From Actinospica sp035552695 (GTDB taxonomy: Bacteria; Actinomycetota; Actinomycetes; Streptomycetales; Catenulisporaceae), in the NCBI RefSeq assembly GCF_035552695.1, contig NZ_DASZKT010000276.1:62001-126000 (forward strand): DNA of 64,000 nt, read 5' to 3'. Made by a program: the position numbers and the translations under genes. Positions 1-8,262 of this stretch are shown piece after piece; the stretch's first letter is position 1; every line of letters starts with the position of its first letter. The notes below the pieces were generated by a model. That model did no database searches. It worked only from the letters and a program-made list of their open reading frames with translations, and was not told the origin of the DNA.

Positions 1-1
1 C

Positions 2-382
2 GTGACGCTGGCCATCGACGACTTCGGCACGGGGCACTCGGCACTGAGCTACCTGCCGGACATGCCGTTCGACATTCTGAAGGTGGACAAGTCCTTCATC
101 GACACCATCGAGACCTCCACGGCCCGCGCCGAAGTCGTGCGTGGCATCGTCGGCATCGCGGCCGCGGTGGGCATGCGCGTCGTGGCCGAGGGCATCGAGA
201 CCAGTGGCCAGGAGCGGATGCTGATGGACACCTCGTGCCACTACGGACAGGGGTACCTGTACTCGCGGCCGGTCCCGTTGGCCAAGGCCATGCAACTGCT
301 CGGCCCTGGAGCCACGCCTCCGCACGCTCGGGTGAACGGCAACCACTACTCGCCCTCCACCATCGGCTTCGCGTCGTCATAG
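2..382 (+). CDS. EAL-domain cyclic-di-GMP phosphodiesterase, C-terminal part (5' end outside window)
   Basis: The 126 visible residues match the last third of an EAL domain, which hydrolyses c-di-GMP to pGpG. Visible are the DDFGTGHSAL motif (metal-binding Asp pair and loop 6 start), the strand ILKVDKSFI with its catalytic Lys, the VVAEGIET motif with the conserved Glu, and GQGYLYSRP, the usual end of the domain. About 20 extra residues follow the domain and the gene stops at TAG. The start lies upstream of base 1, so partner GGDEF, PAS or membrane parts cannot be seen. It converges on the GNAT gene with only 16 bases between stop codons. The domain is certain, but whether the whole protein is active or a sensor cannot be judged. 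Confidence 0.9.
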   Translation: MTLAIDDFGTGHSALSYLPDMPFDILKVDKSFIDTIETSTARAEVVRGIVGIAAAVGMRVVAEGIETSGQERMLMDTSCHYGQGYLYSRPVPLAKAMQLLGPGATPPHARVNGNHYSPSTIGFASS

Positions 383-398
383 ATTGTCGTCACAGTTC

Positions 399-1022
399 TC
401 AGCCCTCGAAATCGATCCGCATGACGACCCGTCGTTTCGTCGGCCTGCTCACCTCCCGGAAGCCCGCCGCGGCGAACACGCTCCGCTTGCCCACGAACAG
501 CTCGCCCCAGCTGATCTCCTGCCCCGGCTCGGGCACCATCGGATACCCCTCCAGCGCCCGGGCCCCGCGTTCGCGGGCGAAATCCACGGCGGCCGCGGCG
601 AGCGGGTACGTGACCCCGCGCCTTCGAAAACCCGCGCGCACGGCGAAGCAGGTCACCGACCACACGCCCGGGTCGTCCTCGTCCTCGACGCGTTCGGACC
701 ACGGGATGCGGGTCTTGCGCAGCCCGGGGAACGCGACGCGCGGCTCGACGTTCACCCAGCCCGCCGGCTCTTCGTCGAGGTAGGCGATCAGGCCCGTCGT
801 GGACTCGGCGTCGGCGTGGCCGCATTCGGTCTCCCGGCGTAACGCCTGCGCCCGCGCCTCGAACGGCGCGGGCGCCCAGTGCGCGTTGCCCATCTTGTAG
901 CGCTGGCACTGGCAGCCGTGCGCGTCCCCGCGCTCGCCGAACACCGCCTGCAGGTCCTCCCACGAAGCGTCGTTCGCGGGCACGACTCTCACACCGGAAC
1001 CCGCTTCCGTCTTGCGCGCCAT
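399..1022 (-). CDS. GNAT-family N-acetyltransferase
   Basis: A 207-residue protein read from ATG at 1022, preceded by GGTGAG. The middle shows the acetyl-CoA-binding signature of GNAT enzymes: a strand (WSVTCFAVRAGFRRRGV) containing the R-x-x-G-x-type pyrophosphate loop, followed by helix YPLAAAAVDFARERGA and the late strand ending in VFAAAGFREV. A CQCQRYK segment near residue 38 recalls small GNAT proteins with a Cys-containing N-terminus. Substrate is unknown. It ends convergently beside the EAL gene, and 21 bases separate it from the end of the MFS gene, which is on the same strand. Family certain, target not inferable. Confidence 0.85.
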   Translation of the reverse strand: MARKTEAGSGVRVVPANDASWEDLQAVFGERGDAHGCQCQRYKMGNAHWAPAPFEARAQALRRETECGHADAESTTGLIAYLDEEPAGWVNVEPRVAFPGLRKTRIPWSERVEDEDDPGVWSVTCFAVRAGFRRRGVTYPLAAAAVDFARERGARALEGYPMVPEPGQEISWGELFVGKRSVFAAAGFREVSRPTKRRVVMRIDFEG

Positions 1023-1043
1023 CCACTCACCACCCGTTGCCCG

Positions 1044-2276
1044 TCAATTCACTTCAGCGTATTGACTTCTATCACGGGGCTCCGACAAAGCCGCGGCGTT
1101 GCCGTTGCGACGGCGCTCGACGAGCGTGGCGGCTATCGCCAGGCCCAGACCGATCACGACCAGGACCGCGGCGACGGCGTTGGCCGAGCCGTATCCGTGG
1201 CCTGCGGAGATCGCCAGGCCGGCGAGGTACGCGCCGAGCGAGTTGGCGATGTTGAACGCGGCCTGGATCGAGGCGGCGGCGAGATTGGGGGCGCCTCCGG
1301 CGAGCGCGATGATGCGGCCCTGCAGCGTGGGCAGACCGGCGAGCGCGGTGAGCGGGAAGAGGAAGATGGCGATCGCGGCGGTGACGCGGTTGTGGTCGGC
1401 CGCGAGGAACGCGACGGCGACGGCTATCTCCGCGCCGAGCGAGATCAGCAGCGTGTGTGTCGGGAAGCGGTCGGCCATTCGGGCACCGGCGAGGTTGCCG
1501 ACCGTCATGCCGAGTCCGAAGAGAACCAGCAGCCAGGTGATGCTGGAGTCGGCGTAGTGCGTCACGTTCGTCATCATCGGCGTGATATAGCTGAAGGTGG
1601 CGAACAGTCCGCCGCCGCCCAGCATCGCGACGCCGAGCACGAGCCAGACCTCCGGCTTGGCGAACGCGCGAAGCTCGTGCACGATCGAGACGTTCTGCTC
1701 GGCTTGTTCCTGCGCGGCCTTGGCGGGCACCGCGATCGCGATCGCGATCACGGCCAGCAGCCCGATCACGCCGACGATCGCGTAGACCGCGCGCCAACCG
1801 GTGTGCTGACCGAGGATCGTGGTCAGCGGGACGCCGACGATGTTCGCCACGGTCAGGCCCGCGAACATCACGGCCATGGCGCTGTTCGCGCGGTTGCGCT
1901 CGACGAGCGATCCGGCGACGACCGCGCCCGCGCCGAAGAAGGCGCCGTGCGGCAGGCCGGAGACGAAGCGGCCGAGCATCACAAGGCTGTACGTGGGCGC
2001 GGCGGCCGAAAGCAGGTTGCCCGCGGCGAACCAGCTCATCAGTACGAGGAGCACTGTCTTGCGTTGGAAGCGGACTGAGGCGGCCGTCAGCAGCGGCGCG
2101 CCGACGACCACACCCAGCGCGTAGACCGAGATCAGCTGCCCGGCCTGCGGGATCGAGACGGACAGGTCCGAGGCCACCTGCGGCAGGAGGCCCATCATCA
2201 CGAATTCGCCGGTGCCGATGGCGAATCCGCCGACGGCGAGAGCGAGCAGGGCACGGCGGGAGGCGCCGGTGAGCAT
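1044..2276 (-). CDS. MFS drug/sugar-efflux transporter (DHA1, AraJ/Cml-like)
   Basis: A 410-residue, twelve-helix major facilitator protein. The N-terminus (FAIGTGEFVMMGLLPQ) is the hallmark of the AraJ/YdhP/chloramphenicol-exporter group, and the loop 2-3 region and GRFVSGLPHGAFFGAGA helix are typical. ATG at 2276 is chosen because helix 1 begins within a few residues. An open frame reaching further upstream has no transporter-like sequence. It lies downstream of the aldo/keto reductase on the same strand (74 bases between), and both face the LysR gene, an arrangement suggesting one regulated unit for detoxifying and exporting a small organic compound. Substrate cannot be inferred. Confidence 0.85.
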   Translation of the reverse strand: MLTGASRRALLALAVGGFAIGTGEFVMMGLLPQVASDLSVSIPQAGQLISVYALGVVVGAPLLTAASVRFQRKTVLLVLMSWFAAGNLLSAAAPTYSLVMLGRFVSGLPHGAFFGAGAVVAGSLVERNRANSAMAVMFAGLTVANIVGVPLTTILGQHTGWRAVYAIVGVIGLLAVIAIAIAVPAKAAQEQAEQNVSIVHELRAFAKPEVWLVLGVAMLGGGGLFATFSYITPMMTNVTHYADSSITWLLVLFGLGMTVGNLAGARMADRFPTHTLLISLGAEIAVAVAFLAADHNRVTAAIAIFLFPLTALAGLPTLQGRIIALAGGAPNLAAASIQAAFNIANSLGAYLAGLAISAGHGYGSANAVAAVLVVIGLGLAIAATLVERRRNGNAAALSEPRDRSQYAEVN

Positions 2277-2350
2277 TGCGCTGGCCAACTTTCTGACTGT
2301 GAGTTCGAGGCGAAGGTCGGCGACAGCGCTGTCGGCCAGGGAAATCGAGT

Positions 2351-3211
2351 CTATGCGGCGTCCAGCCGGAGGAGTTCCGCGGCGCTGAGCTCGAGCGAGT
2401 CGGCGGCGACGGAGTCGCGGATCGTCTCGGGACGCGAGGATCCGGGAATCGGGATGACGACCGGCGACTTGGCCAGCAGCCAGGCGAGGCAGACCTGCTG
2501 AGGGCTCACGCCGTGCGCGGTGGCGACCTCCGCGAAGACGGCGAAGCGGTCCCCGAGGCCGGCGGCGCGGGTGATGCCGCCGAACGGGCTCCACGGCAGG
2601 AAGGCGAGGCCGAGCTCGTTGCACAGGTAGAGCTCCGGCTCGCTGGAGCGGAACGCCGGCGAGAACTGGTTCTGCACGCTGACCAGGTCGTCGCCGAGGA
2701 TCTCGCGCGCCTGCCTGATCTGCTCGGGGTCGACGTTGGACAGGCCCGCGCGCACGATCTTGCCCTCGTCCAGCAGTTCGCGCAGCGCGCCGACCGAATC
2801 GGCGAACGGGACGCGCGGGTCCGGCCGGTGGAACTGGTAGAGCCCGATGGCCTCGACGCCGAGCCGCTTGAGCGAGGCCTCACAGGCCTGCTTGAGGTAC
2901 GCCGGGTCGCCGTTCTGGGTCCACGAACCGTCGCCGGGGCGCAGGTGGCCGCCCTTGGTGGCGACGAGCACGCCGGACGTGTCGCCGCCGTAGCTCGCGA
3001 GGGCGCCCGCGATCAGGGACTCGTTGTGCCCGACCTCGTTGGCGTCGCGGTGGTAGGCGTCCGCGGTGTCGATCAGCGTGACGCCGGCGTCGAGGGCGGC
3101 GTGGATCGCGGCGACGGAACGCCGCTCGTCCGGCCGCCCCTCGATCGACATCGGCATGCCGCCGAGTCCGATCGCGCTGACCGCCCGGTCCCCGATCCAA
3201 CGAGTCTGCAT
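2351..3211 (-). CDS. aldo/keto reductase
   Basis: A 286-residue NADPH-dependent AKR. It shows the start of the TIM barrel (AIGLGGMPMS), the catalytic Asp/Tyr segment LIDTADAYHRDANEVGHNE, the Lys strand VLVATKGGHL, the YQFHRPDP strand with the conserved His, and the cofactor loop PIPGSSRPETI near the C-terminus that binds the 2'-phosphate of NADPH. The chosen ATG at 3211 has GGAGGAG about seven bases upstream. A longer open frame to 4387 runs antisense through the LysR gene and is ignored. It probably forms one transcript with the MFS exporter and is likely controlled by the divergent LysR protein. The substrate is unknown. Confidence 0.9.
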   Translation of the reverse strand: MQTRWIGDRAVSAIGLGGMPMSIEGRPDERRSVAAIHAALDAGVTLIDTADAYHRDANEVGHNESLIAGALASYGGDTSGVLVATKGGHLRPGDGSWTQNGDPAYLKQACEASLKRLGVEAIGLYQFHRPDPRVPFADSVGALRELLDEGKIVRAGLSNVDPEQIRQAREILGDDLVSVQNQFSPAFRSSEPELYLCNELGLAFLPWSPFGGITRAAGLGDRFAVFAEVATAHGVSPQQVCLAWLLAKSPVVIPIPGSSRPETIRDSVAADSLELSAAELLRLDAA

Positions 3212-3265
3212 GACGGAGCTCCTCCAAGGTAGTTCGTTCTCGCTTCTCCAGCCTCGCCCTCCGGG

Positions 3266-3293
3266 ATTAGTCTGTCCAACAGAAAATACTGAT
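3266..3293. promoter_or_regulatory. inverted repeat, probable LysR operator
   Basis: In the 117-base gap between the divergent aldo/keto reductase and LysR starts there is an imperfect 28-base inverted repeat. Its core is CTGT-CCA-ACAG (3272-3282) and its outer arms are ATTAGT and ACTGAT. Its place in the shared promoter is what is expected for a LysR-type regulator acting on the divergent reductase/MFS genes. The match is by inspection only. Confidence 0.45.
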
Positions 3294-3328
3294 CTCACTA
3301 AGCGCTCGCGCTGATAGGTGGGTGGACC

Positions 3329-4204
3329 ATGGAGCTCAGGCAGCTCGAGCACTTCGTCGCCGTGGCGCAGGAGTGCCACTTCACTCGTGCGGCGCAACGC
3401 CTGCACATCGCCCAGTCGGGCCTGTCGGCGTCGATTCGTTCGCTGGAGAAGGAATTGGGGGCCACGCTGTTCCTGCGCAGCACACGGCAGGTGCAGCTCA
3501 CGGCCGCCGGGCAGGCGCTGCTCGTCGAGGCTCTGCGGGCGCTGTCCGCGAGCAATGCGGCGAAGGAGGCCGTGGCCGCGGTCCAAGGACTGCTCCGCGG
3601 TTCGCTGTCGATCGGCTCGCTGCAGTGTCTGCACGCGGTCCATCTGCCGACCTTGCTCGCGGGTTTCCTCAGCGAGCATCCCGCCGTCGAGATCCGGCTG
3701 CGACAGGGCGGCTCGGACGAACTGGTCGAGTTCGTGCGCACCGGACGCCTGGACATCGCGTTCGTCTCGCGGCCGACGCGTGAGCCGGAGAACGTGGTCG
3801 TCAGCCCGCTCGACAGCGAGAATCTGGTCCTGGCCTGCGCACCCGAACATCCCGCCGCGGCGAAGGACCGGGCCAAGTTGGCGGATCTGCTCGACGAGCA
3901 GTTCGTCGACTTCCCGCTGACCTGGGGCTCGCGCGACCTCGCCGACCGGGTACTGGCGGCGGCCGGGGTCGAGCGGCGTGTCGCGCTGGAGGTGACGGAC
4001 GTGCACTCGCTGCTCGATCTCGTGGCCTGCGGGCTCGGTGTGGCGCTGGTGCCGAGCTCGTTCTCCGTCAAGACCGACCAGGTGCGCTTCATCCCCCTCG
4101 ACGGAGAGGTCCCGGCGTGGGAGACGGTCAGCGTCACGGCCGATCCGCCCAGTCCCGCCGCCGCGGCATTGCTGGGCCAAGTGCACGTTGCGCCGATGCG
4201 ATGA
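3329..4204 (+). CDS. LysR-family transcriptional regulator
   Basis: A 291-residue LTTR. The winged HTH occupies residues 1-60 (MELRQLEHFVAVAQECHF, then AAQRLHIAQSGLSASIRSLE as recognition helix, then LFLRSTRQVQLTAAGQ as wing). It is followed by the two-lobed effector domain, which begins at about residue 90 (GSLSIGSL). It is transcribed away from the aldo/keto reductase and MFS genes and probably regulates them through the inverted repeat in the shared promoter. Its stop lies 7 bases before the glycosylase start, so the two may be co-transcribed. The effector is unknown. Confidence 0.92.
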   Translation: MELRQLEHFVAVAQECHFTRAAQRLHIAQSGLSASIRSLEKELGATLFLRSTRQVQLTAAGQALLVEALRALSASNAAKEAVAAVQGLLRGSLSIGSLQCLHAVHLPTLLAGFLSEHPAVEIRLRQGGSDELVEFVRTGRLDIAFVSRPTREPENVVVSPLDSENLVLACAPEHPAAAKDRAKLADLLDEQFVDFPLTWGSRDLADRVLAAAGVERRVALEVTDVHSLLDLVACGLGVALVPSSFSVKTDQVRFIPLDGEVPAWETVSVTADPPSPAAAALLGQVHVAPMR

Positions 4205-4211
4205 TGGGGAC

Positions 4212-5024
4212 GTGCCCGAAGGAGACACGGTCTGGCAGACGGCCGCGCGGCTGGACGACGCGCTGGCCGGCCGAGAGCTGACGCGGTGTGATCTGCGTGT
4301 GCCCAAGCTGGCCACGGTCGATCTCTCCGGCGGTGTCGTCGAGTCGGTGCGGCCGCGTGGAAAACATCTGCTGATGCGGTTCGGCAACGGCTGGACGCTG
4401 CACTCGCACCTGCGGATGGAGGGCTCGTGGCGGATCTTCGAGTCCGGCGAGTCGTGGCGCGGCGGCCCCGCACATCAGATCCGTGCCATCCTCGGCACCG
4501 CCGCCCGAACGGCGGTCGGATACCGGCTGCCGGTCTTAGAACTGCTCCGAACGGCTGACGAGCAGCGGGCCGTGGGGCACCTCGGGCCCGACCTGCTCGA
4601 TCCCGATTGGGACACGGCCGCGGCGGCGGAGGCGGTGCGCCGGCTGTCGGCGGATCCGGCGCGGCCGATCGGCGAGGCACTGCTGGACCAGCGCGATCTG
4701 GCCGGGATAGGCAACGTCTACAAATCAGAACTCTGCTTCCTGAGCGGGGTCACGCCGTGGACGCCGGTCGCCGAGGTGACCGACCTGGCGCGGCTGGTCG
4801 ACCGGGCGCACCGGCTCCTGATGGCCAACCGGGACCGGCCCATGCGGATCACCACCGGCGAGACGCGGACCGGGCGAACCCTGTGGGTGTACGGCCGCAG
4901 GCGTGGCCAGTGCCTGAGATGCGGAACGCCGGTGCGCTCCGCGGATCAGGGCGCGGCAGGCGAGGAACGCGTCACCTACTGGTGCCCGCGCTGCCAGCAG
5001 GGACCGAGCCCCAGAAGATCCTGA
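4212..5024 (+). CDS. nei: Fpg/Nei-family DNA glycosylase/AP lyase (Nei2-type endonuclease VIII)
   Basis: A 270-residue base-excision repair glycosylase. The GTG start at 4212 gives the obligatory N-terminus (V)PEGDTVW: after removal of the first residue, Pro is the Schiff-base nucleophile and Glu the catalytic acid. Downstream are the GKHLLMRF strand with the catalytic Lys, the helix-two-turn-helix signature (LLDQRDLAGIGNVYKSE), and a C-terminal zinc finger C-x2-C ... C-x2-C (CLRCG, later WCPRC). These proteins remove oxidised pyrimidines and cut the abasic site. It starts 7 bases after the LysR stop. Its final 36 codons, covering most of the zinc finger and the stop, are repeated twice more just downstream (see repeat 4921-5244). 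Confidence 0.93.
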   Translation: MPEGDTVWQTAARLDDALAGRELTRCDLRVPKLATVDLSGGVVESVRPRGKHLLMRFGNGWTLHSHLRMEGSWRIFESGESWRGGPAHQIRAILGTAARTAVGYRLPVLELLRTADEQRAVGHLGPDLLDPDWDTAAAAEAVRRLSADPARPIGEALLDQRDLAGIGNVYKSELCFLSGVTPWTPVAEVTDLARLVDRAHRLLMANRDRPMRITTGETRTGRTLWVYGRRRGQCLRCGTPVRSADQGAAGEERVTYWCPRCQQGPSPRRS

Positions 5025-5244
5025 ACGGGCGGAACGCCGGTGCGCTCCGCAGATCAAGGCGCGGCAGGCGAGGAACGCGCCACCTACTGGTGCCCGCTCT
5101 GCCAGCAGGGACCGAGCCCCAGAAGATCCTGAACGGGCGCAACGCCGGTGCGCTCCGCAGATCAGGGCGCCGCAGGCGAGGAACGCGCCACCTACTGGTG
5201 CACGCGCTGCCAGCAGGGACCGAGCCCCAGAAGATCCTGAACGG
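4921..5244 (+). repeat. three tandem copies of a 108-bp unit made from the 3' end of nei
   Basis: Three head-to-tail copies lie at 4921-5028, 5029-5136 and 5137-5244. They differ at only a handful of positions. The unit length, 108, is 36 codons exactly, so each copy carries the same reading frame from the second Cys of the zinc finger's first Cys pair through WCPRC and PSPRRS to the TGA. Only copy 1 is translated as the tail of nei. In copies 2 and 3 the first Cys pair is lost (the boundary codon TGC has become GGC), but the frame stays open up to its own TGA. The changes between copies are scattered single-base substitutions without indels. This looks like a slippage or unequal-crossover duplication that left two untranslated zinc-finger tails. 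Confidence 0.95.
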
Positions 5245-5305
5245 GCGATTGGTCGAGACCTCTCGCTGATCAAAGATGGTTGACCATGGAACTAAGCTGT
5301 GGCTC

Positions 5306-6292
5306 ATGCGCTTCGGACTGTTCATTCCCCAGGGCTGGCGGCTCGACCTCGCCGGCATCGCCCCCGCTGACCACTGGACCACGATGCTCGACGTGGCCCG
5401 CCTCGCCGAGGCCGGTCCCTACGAGTCGATCTGGGTCTTCGACCACTTCCATACCGTCCCGGAGCCGACCGAGGACGCCACGCACGAGGCGTGGACGCTG
5501 ATGGCCGCCCTGGCCGCGACCACCTCGCGGGTCCGGCTCGGCCAGATGTGCACGTGTATGGGCTACCGCAACCCGGCCTATCTGGCGAAGGTCGCGGCGA
5601 CCGTCGACATCATCTCGGGCGGCCGCGTCGAGATGGGTATCGGCGCGGGCTGGTACGAGCACGAATGGCGCGCGTACGGCTACGGCTTCCCGACGGCCGG
5701 CGAGCGGCTGACGCAGCTCGACGAGGGCGTGCAGATCATGCGCCAGCTGTGGACCGAGGGCGTGGCGACGCTGGACGGCAAGCAGTACCAGGTGGACGGC
5801 GCGATCTGCCGTCCGCTGCCGCTGCAGGAGGGCGGCATTCCGCTGTGGATCGCGGGCGGCGGCGAGAAGAAGACGCTGCGCATCGCGGCCAAGTACGCGG
5901 CGTACACCAACTTCGACGGCACGCCCGAGGTCTTCACGCGCAAGTCGGAGCTGCTCGCCGAGCACTGCCGCGAGGTCGGCACGGACTACGACGCGATCGT
6001 GCGCTCGGCGAACTACAACGTCGTCATCGGCGAGACCGAGAAGGACGTGCAGGACCGGCTCGCCTGGTACCGCTCGCACCTCGAGCCGCTGGTCTCGGCG
6101 GGCGCGGTGGAGCGCTCGTCCCAGGGGATCGCGGACGGCCCGCTCGTCGGCACGCCCGAGCAGATCGCGGAGAGGCTGACCGAGATCCAGAAGCTCGGCA
6201 TGTCGTACGCGATCCTCAACTTCGCCGAGGCCGCGTACGACAAGTCCGGCATCGAGCTGTTCAACCGGCACGTCGCGCCCGAACTGGCGTAG
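5306..6292 (+). CDS. LLM-class F420-dependent oxidoreductase
   Basis: A 328-residue luciferase-like TIM-barrel protein of the type that uses deazaflavin F420 in actinomycetes. Visible are MRFGLFIPQG at the N-terminus, the FDHFHTVPEP segment after the first strands, RVRLGQMCTCMGYRNPAYLAK (split here by family consensus), ISGGRVEMGIGAGWYEHE, and the C-terminal GTPEQIAERLTEI helix. ATG at 5306 is preferred over one 30 bases upstream because family members start at this strand and no ribosome site is visible before either. A TAAGCT box ends six bases before this ATG, which would suit a leaderless transcript. The neighbours are unrelated and the substrate is not inferable. Confidence 0.88.
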   Translation: MRFGLFIPQGWRLDLAGIAPADHWTTMLDVARLAEAGPYESIWVFDHFHTVPEPTEDATHEAWTLMAALAATTSRVRLGQMCTCMGYRNPAYLAKVAATVDIISGGRVEMGIGAGWYEHEWRAYGYGFPTAGERLTQLDEGVQIMRQLWTEGVATLDGKQYQVDGAICRPLPLQEGGIPLWIAGGGEKKTLRIAAKYAAYTNFDGTPEVFTRKSELLAEHCREVGTDYDAIVRSANYNVVIGETEKDVQDRLAWYRSHLEPLVSAGAVERSSQGIADGPLVGTPEQIAERLTEIQKLGMSYAILNFAEAAYDKSGIELFNRHVAPELA

Positions 6293-6349
6293 TTCTTCCG
6301 TCGGCCCTCCGGCGTGTGCTCCCCGGCTCTGTCGGTGCGCGCCGGTAGC

Positions 6350-7213
6350 TTACTCAGCTGACGGATCTTCCGGTTCCCCTCGGACAGGGGACGAGGGGAA
6401 CCGTGTCGCCGTCATTTTCGCTGTCACCGCCACCGTCGTGAAATGCACCTCGATGCTCCCGCCCAGCTCGTCGATCGCGGCACCGAGCGCGGCGAGGAGT
6501 TCGGCGGTGCGCTCCGGCGGCAGCTGCGCGAACCCGCCGTGTGTCGGGACGACGTCGAGCCACCCGTCGCGCGTATAGGTCGTGTCCCAGTCGAACAGCC
6601 ACGTCTCGGGCTCGCCGAAAGCATGCCCGGCCGCACGAAGGCCCTGCTCCGTCTTATCGCGGTACGCCGAGAACGTGCGGTCGTGTCCCATGCCCCTGCG
6701 GTAGAACTGCGGCAACTCGGGGGCGAGGCGGTGAGTGATCTCGCCGAACGCCTCGGCCGCGTCGGGCTCGGGCAGATGCACGTTCCAGAACGCGGCGAAC
6801 ACTCCCCCGGGCCGCAGCACCCGCGCCGCCTTCGCCGCGCCCGCGATGGGATCGACCCAGTGCCACGCCTGCGCGGCGATGACCGCGTCGAAGGTCCGTC
6901 CGGCCGGATCCCAGTCCTCGAACTTCGATACCTCGACCTCGATGCCGGCACGTCGTACGAACTCGGCCATCCGCTCGTCCACTTCGACGCCCAGCACGGT
7001 GCATCCGGCGGCCTGGAAGAGCCGCCCGGAGATGCCGGTTCCGATGCCGACGTCGAGCACGTCGCGGCCGGGGCTGGCGGCGACGATCCGTTGCACGAGG
7101 TCCGCGGGGTACGTCGGCCGGGCGCGGTCATAGCGTTCCGCGTCGATGCCGAAGGACTCCGCCACATCGCGGTATCGGTGCAGCTCGGACGCTGATTCAG
7201 GTAGAATGGGCAT
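6350..7213 (-). CDS. SAM-dependent class I methyltransferase
   Basis: A 287-residue protein with an N-terminal YDRARPTYPADLV helix and the Rossmann methyltransferase motif I VLDVGIGTGISGRLF (residues about 50-65). Motif II is the acidic residue after VLGVEVDE, followed by FDAVIAAQAWHWVDP and motif post-I LRPGGVFAAFWN. This is the Methyltransf_11/25 type, closest in pattern to proteins annotated as ubiquinone/menaquinone-like or small-molecule methyltransferases. It is transcribed divergently from the TetR gene across 97 bases containing an inverted repeat, so it is probably a target of that repressor. The acceptor substrate is unknown. Confidence 0.88.
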   Translation of the reverse strand: MPILPESASELHRYRDVAESFGIDAERYDRARPTYPADLVQRIVAASPGRDVLDVGIGTGISGRLFQAAGCTVLGVEVDERMAEFVRRAGIEVEVSKFEDWDPAGRTFDAVIAAQAWHWVDPIAGAAKAARVLRPGGVFAAFWNVHLPEPDAAEAFGEITHRLAPELPQFYRRGMGHDRTFSAYRDKTEQGLRAAGHAFGEPETWLFDWDTTYTRDGWLDVVPTHGGFAQLPPERTAELLAALGAAIDELGGSIEVHFTTVAVTAKMTATRFPSSPVRGEPEDPSAE

Positions 7214-7222
7214 GCGCCCACT

Positions 7223-7245
7223 CTAAGTGGGCAGCCGCCCATTAG
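7223..7245. promoter_or_regulatory. imperfect inverted repeat, probable TetR operator
   Basis: A 23-base imperfect palindrome with arms CTAAGTGGGC and GCCCATTAG lies between the divergent methyltransferase and TetR starts. A related TGGGC...GCCCA pair lies at 7207-7220. The position and symmetry suit the repressor encoded at 7311-7898. This is inferred from symmetry only. Confidence 0.4.
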
Positions 7246-7310
7246 GCAAGCGGTAAGGTGGGCGCCCAGGGTGGTGCGAAGAAGACGGTGCGGAGAAGGA
7301 GCGGTGCGCG

Positions 7311-7898
7311 TTGCCGACAGGTGTGGCGATCCGGGACGCGCGCGAGCAGCTGTTCGACGCGGCGGAGCGAATCCTGCTGCGCGACGGGCCGAACGGGCTC
7401 ACGAGCCGGTCCCTGGCCGCGGAGGCGGGCGTCGCGAAGGGCGTGCTGCACCGGCACTTCGCGGACTTCGACGCGTTCCTCGTGGAGCTGATCCTGGATC
7501 GCGCGCAGCGGATGCGGGCTCAGTCCGCACTGCTGCAGGATTTCGCGGGGACGGCCACGGTGACCGACAACCTCGTCGCCGCGCTGGCAGGGGTCTTCAA
7601 CTCGATCGCGGTGCACGTCATGGCGCTGATGGTCGCGCGGGACGAACTGCGGAGACGGATCCGCGAGCGCCGGCCGCGCGGCTTCCCGGTGATCGCGGAG
7701 GCGATGCGGATGATCGCCTCGTATCTCGCGGCGGAACGCGACCTCGGGCGGCTGGCGCCGGATGCCGACGCGGACATGCTCGCGCTCTCGCTGCTGGGCA
7801 CGTCGCACCTGGACTACGCGGGAGGTGACGGCGGGTCACCCGACGAGGAGTCGTTACGTCGGGTGGTCGTGTCGGTGATCGGTGGAGCACTGCGCTGA
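7311..7898 (+). CDS. TetR-family transcriptional regulator
   Basis: A 195-residue repressor. The HTH occupies residues about 8-55: REQLFDAAERILL, then LTSRSLAAEAGVAKGVLHRHF as the helix-turn-helix, then FDAFLVELI. The remainder is a helical ligand domain. The TTG at 7311 follows AAGGAG at nine bases. An in-frame GTG at 7323 is an alternative and would still keep the HTH. It faces the methyltransferase, while on its other side lies an MFS stump. TetR/MFS pairs are common, so this repressor may once have controlled the now truncated exporter as well. Confidence 0.88.
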   Translation: MPTGVAIRDAREQLFDAAERILLRDGPNGLTSRSLAAEAGVAKGVLHRHFADFDAFLVELILDRAQRMRAQSALLQDFAGTATVTDNLVAALAGVFNSIAVHVMALMVARDELRRRIRERRPRGFPVIAEAMRMIASYLAAERDLGRLAPDADADMLALSLLGTSHLDYAGGDGGSPDEESLRRVVVSVIGGALR

Positions 7899-7914
7899 GC
7901 TAATGCCAGCGCCT

Positions 7915-8262
7915 CTACAGCCCACCGACCAGTGCGGCCGGGGACGGCGCGGCCGCGCACAAGGCCGAGGCGAGGGTGAACACGACCACCGCCACCGCGA
8001 AGACCCGCCGCCCGCCGTACCGGTCCACCGCCCAGCCGCCGAGCGGGATGAACGCGGCGACCGTGACCAGGCAGGCGCTGATCGGCACCGCGATCGCGGC
8101 CGAGGACTCGCCCAGGGCCGCCGCGACCCGCGGCGCGGCCGTGGTCAGCGCCGTCCCGTCGAGCAGCTCCATGAACGTGGCCCCGGCCACGAGCAGCGCG
8201 GTCGAGCGGGCCAGAGTGCCGGGCTCGCGGGCGGACGGGGATATTCGCATGGCGGACAGCAT
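7915..8262 (-). pseudogene. N-terminal stump of a DHA2 (EmrB/QacA-type) MFS transporter
   Basis: Only 115 residues remain of a family that normally has about 450-500. What is left is helix 1 with the DHA2 signature (ATFMELLDGTALTTAAPRVA), the helix 2 region ending GGWAVDRYGGRRVF (motif A), and helix 3 (VAVVVFTLASALCAAAPS). The frame stops right after the ALVGG motif that opens helix 4. The sequence beyond the stop is the end of the TetR gene, so the other helices are gone, not frameshifted. It is almost certainly non-functional as a transporter. Confidence 0.8.

Noticed and set aside
4607..5269. 220-codon frame running through all three 108-bp repeats
   Set aside because: It is a shifted frame of nei. 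The repeats are explained by the nei reading frame, whose motifs end properly at 5024.
5280..5285. TTGACC as a -35 box for the F420-type oxidoreductase
   Set aside because: Only eight bases separate it from the TAAGCT box; the spacing does not work.
5270..6271. 333-codon open frame antisense to the F420-type oxidoreductase
   Set aside because: Its product is Arg/Leu/Val-rich low-complexity sequence typical of the complementary strand of GC-rich genes; the plus-strand frame has full family motifs.
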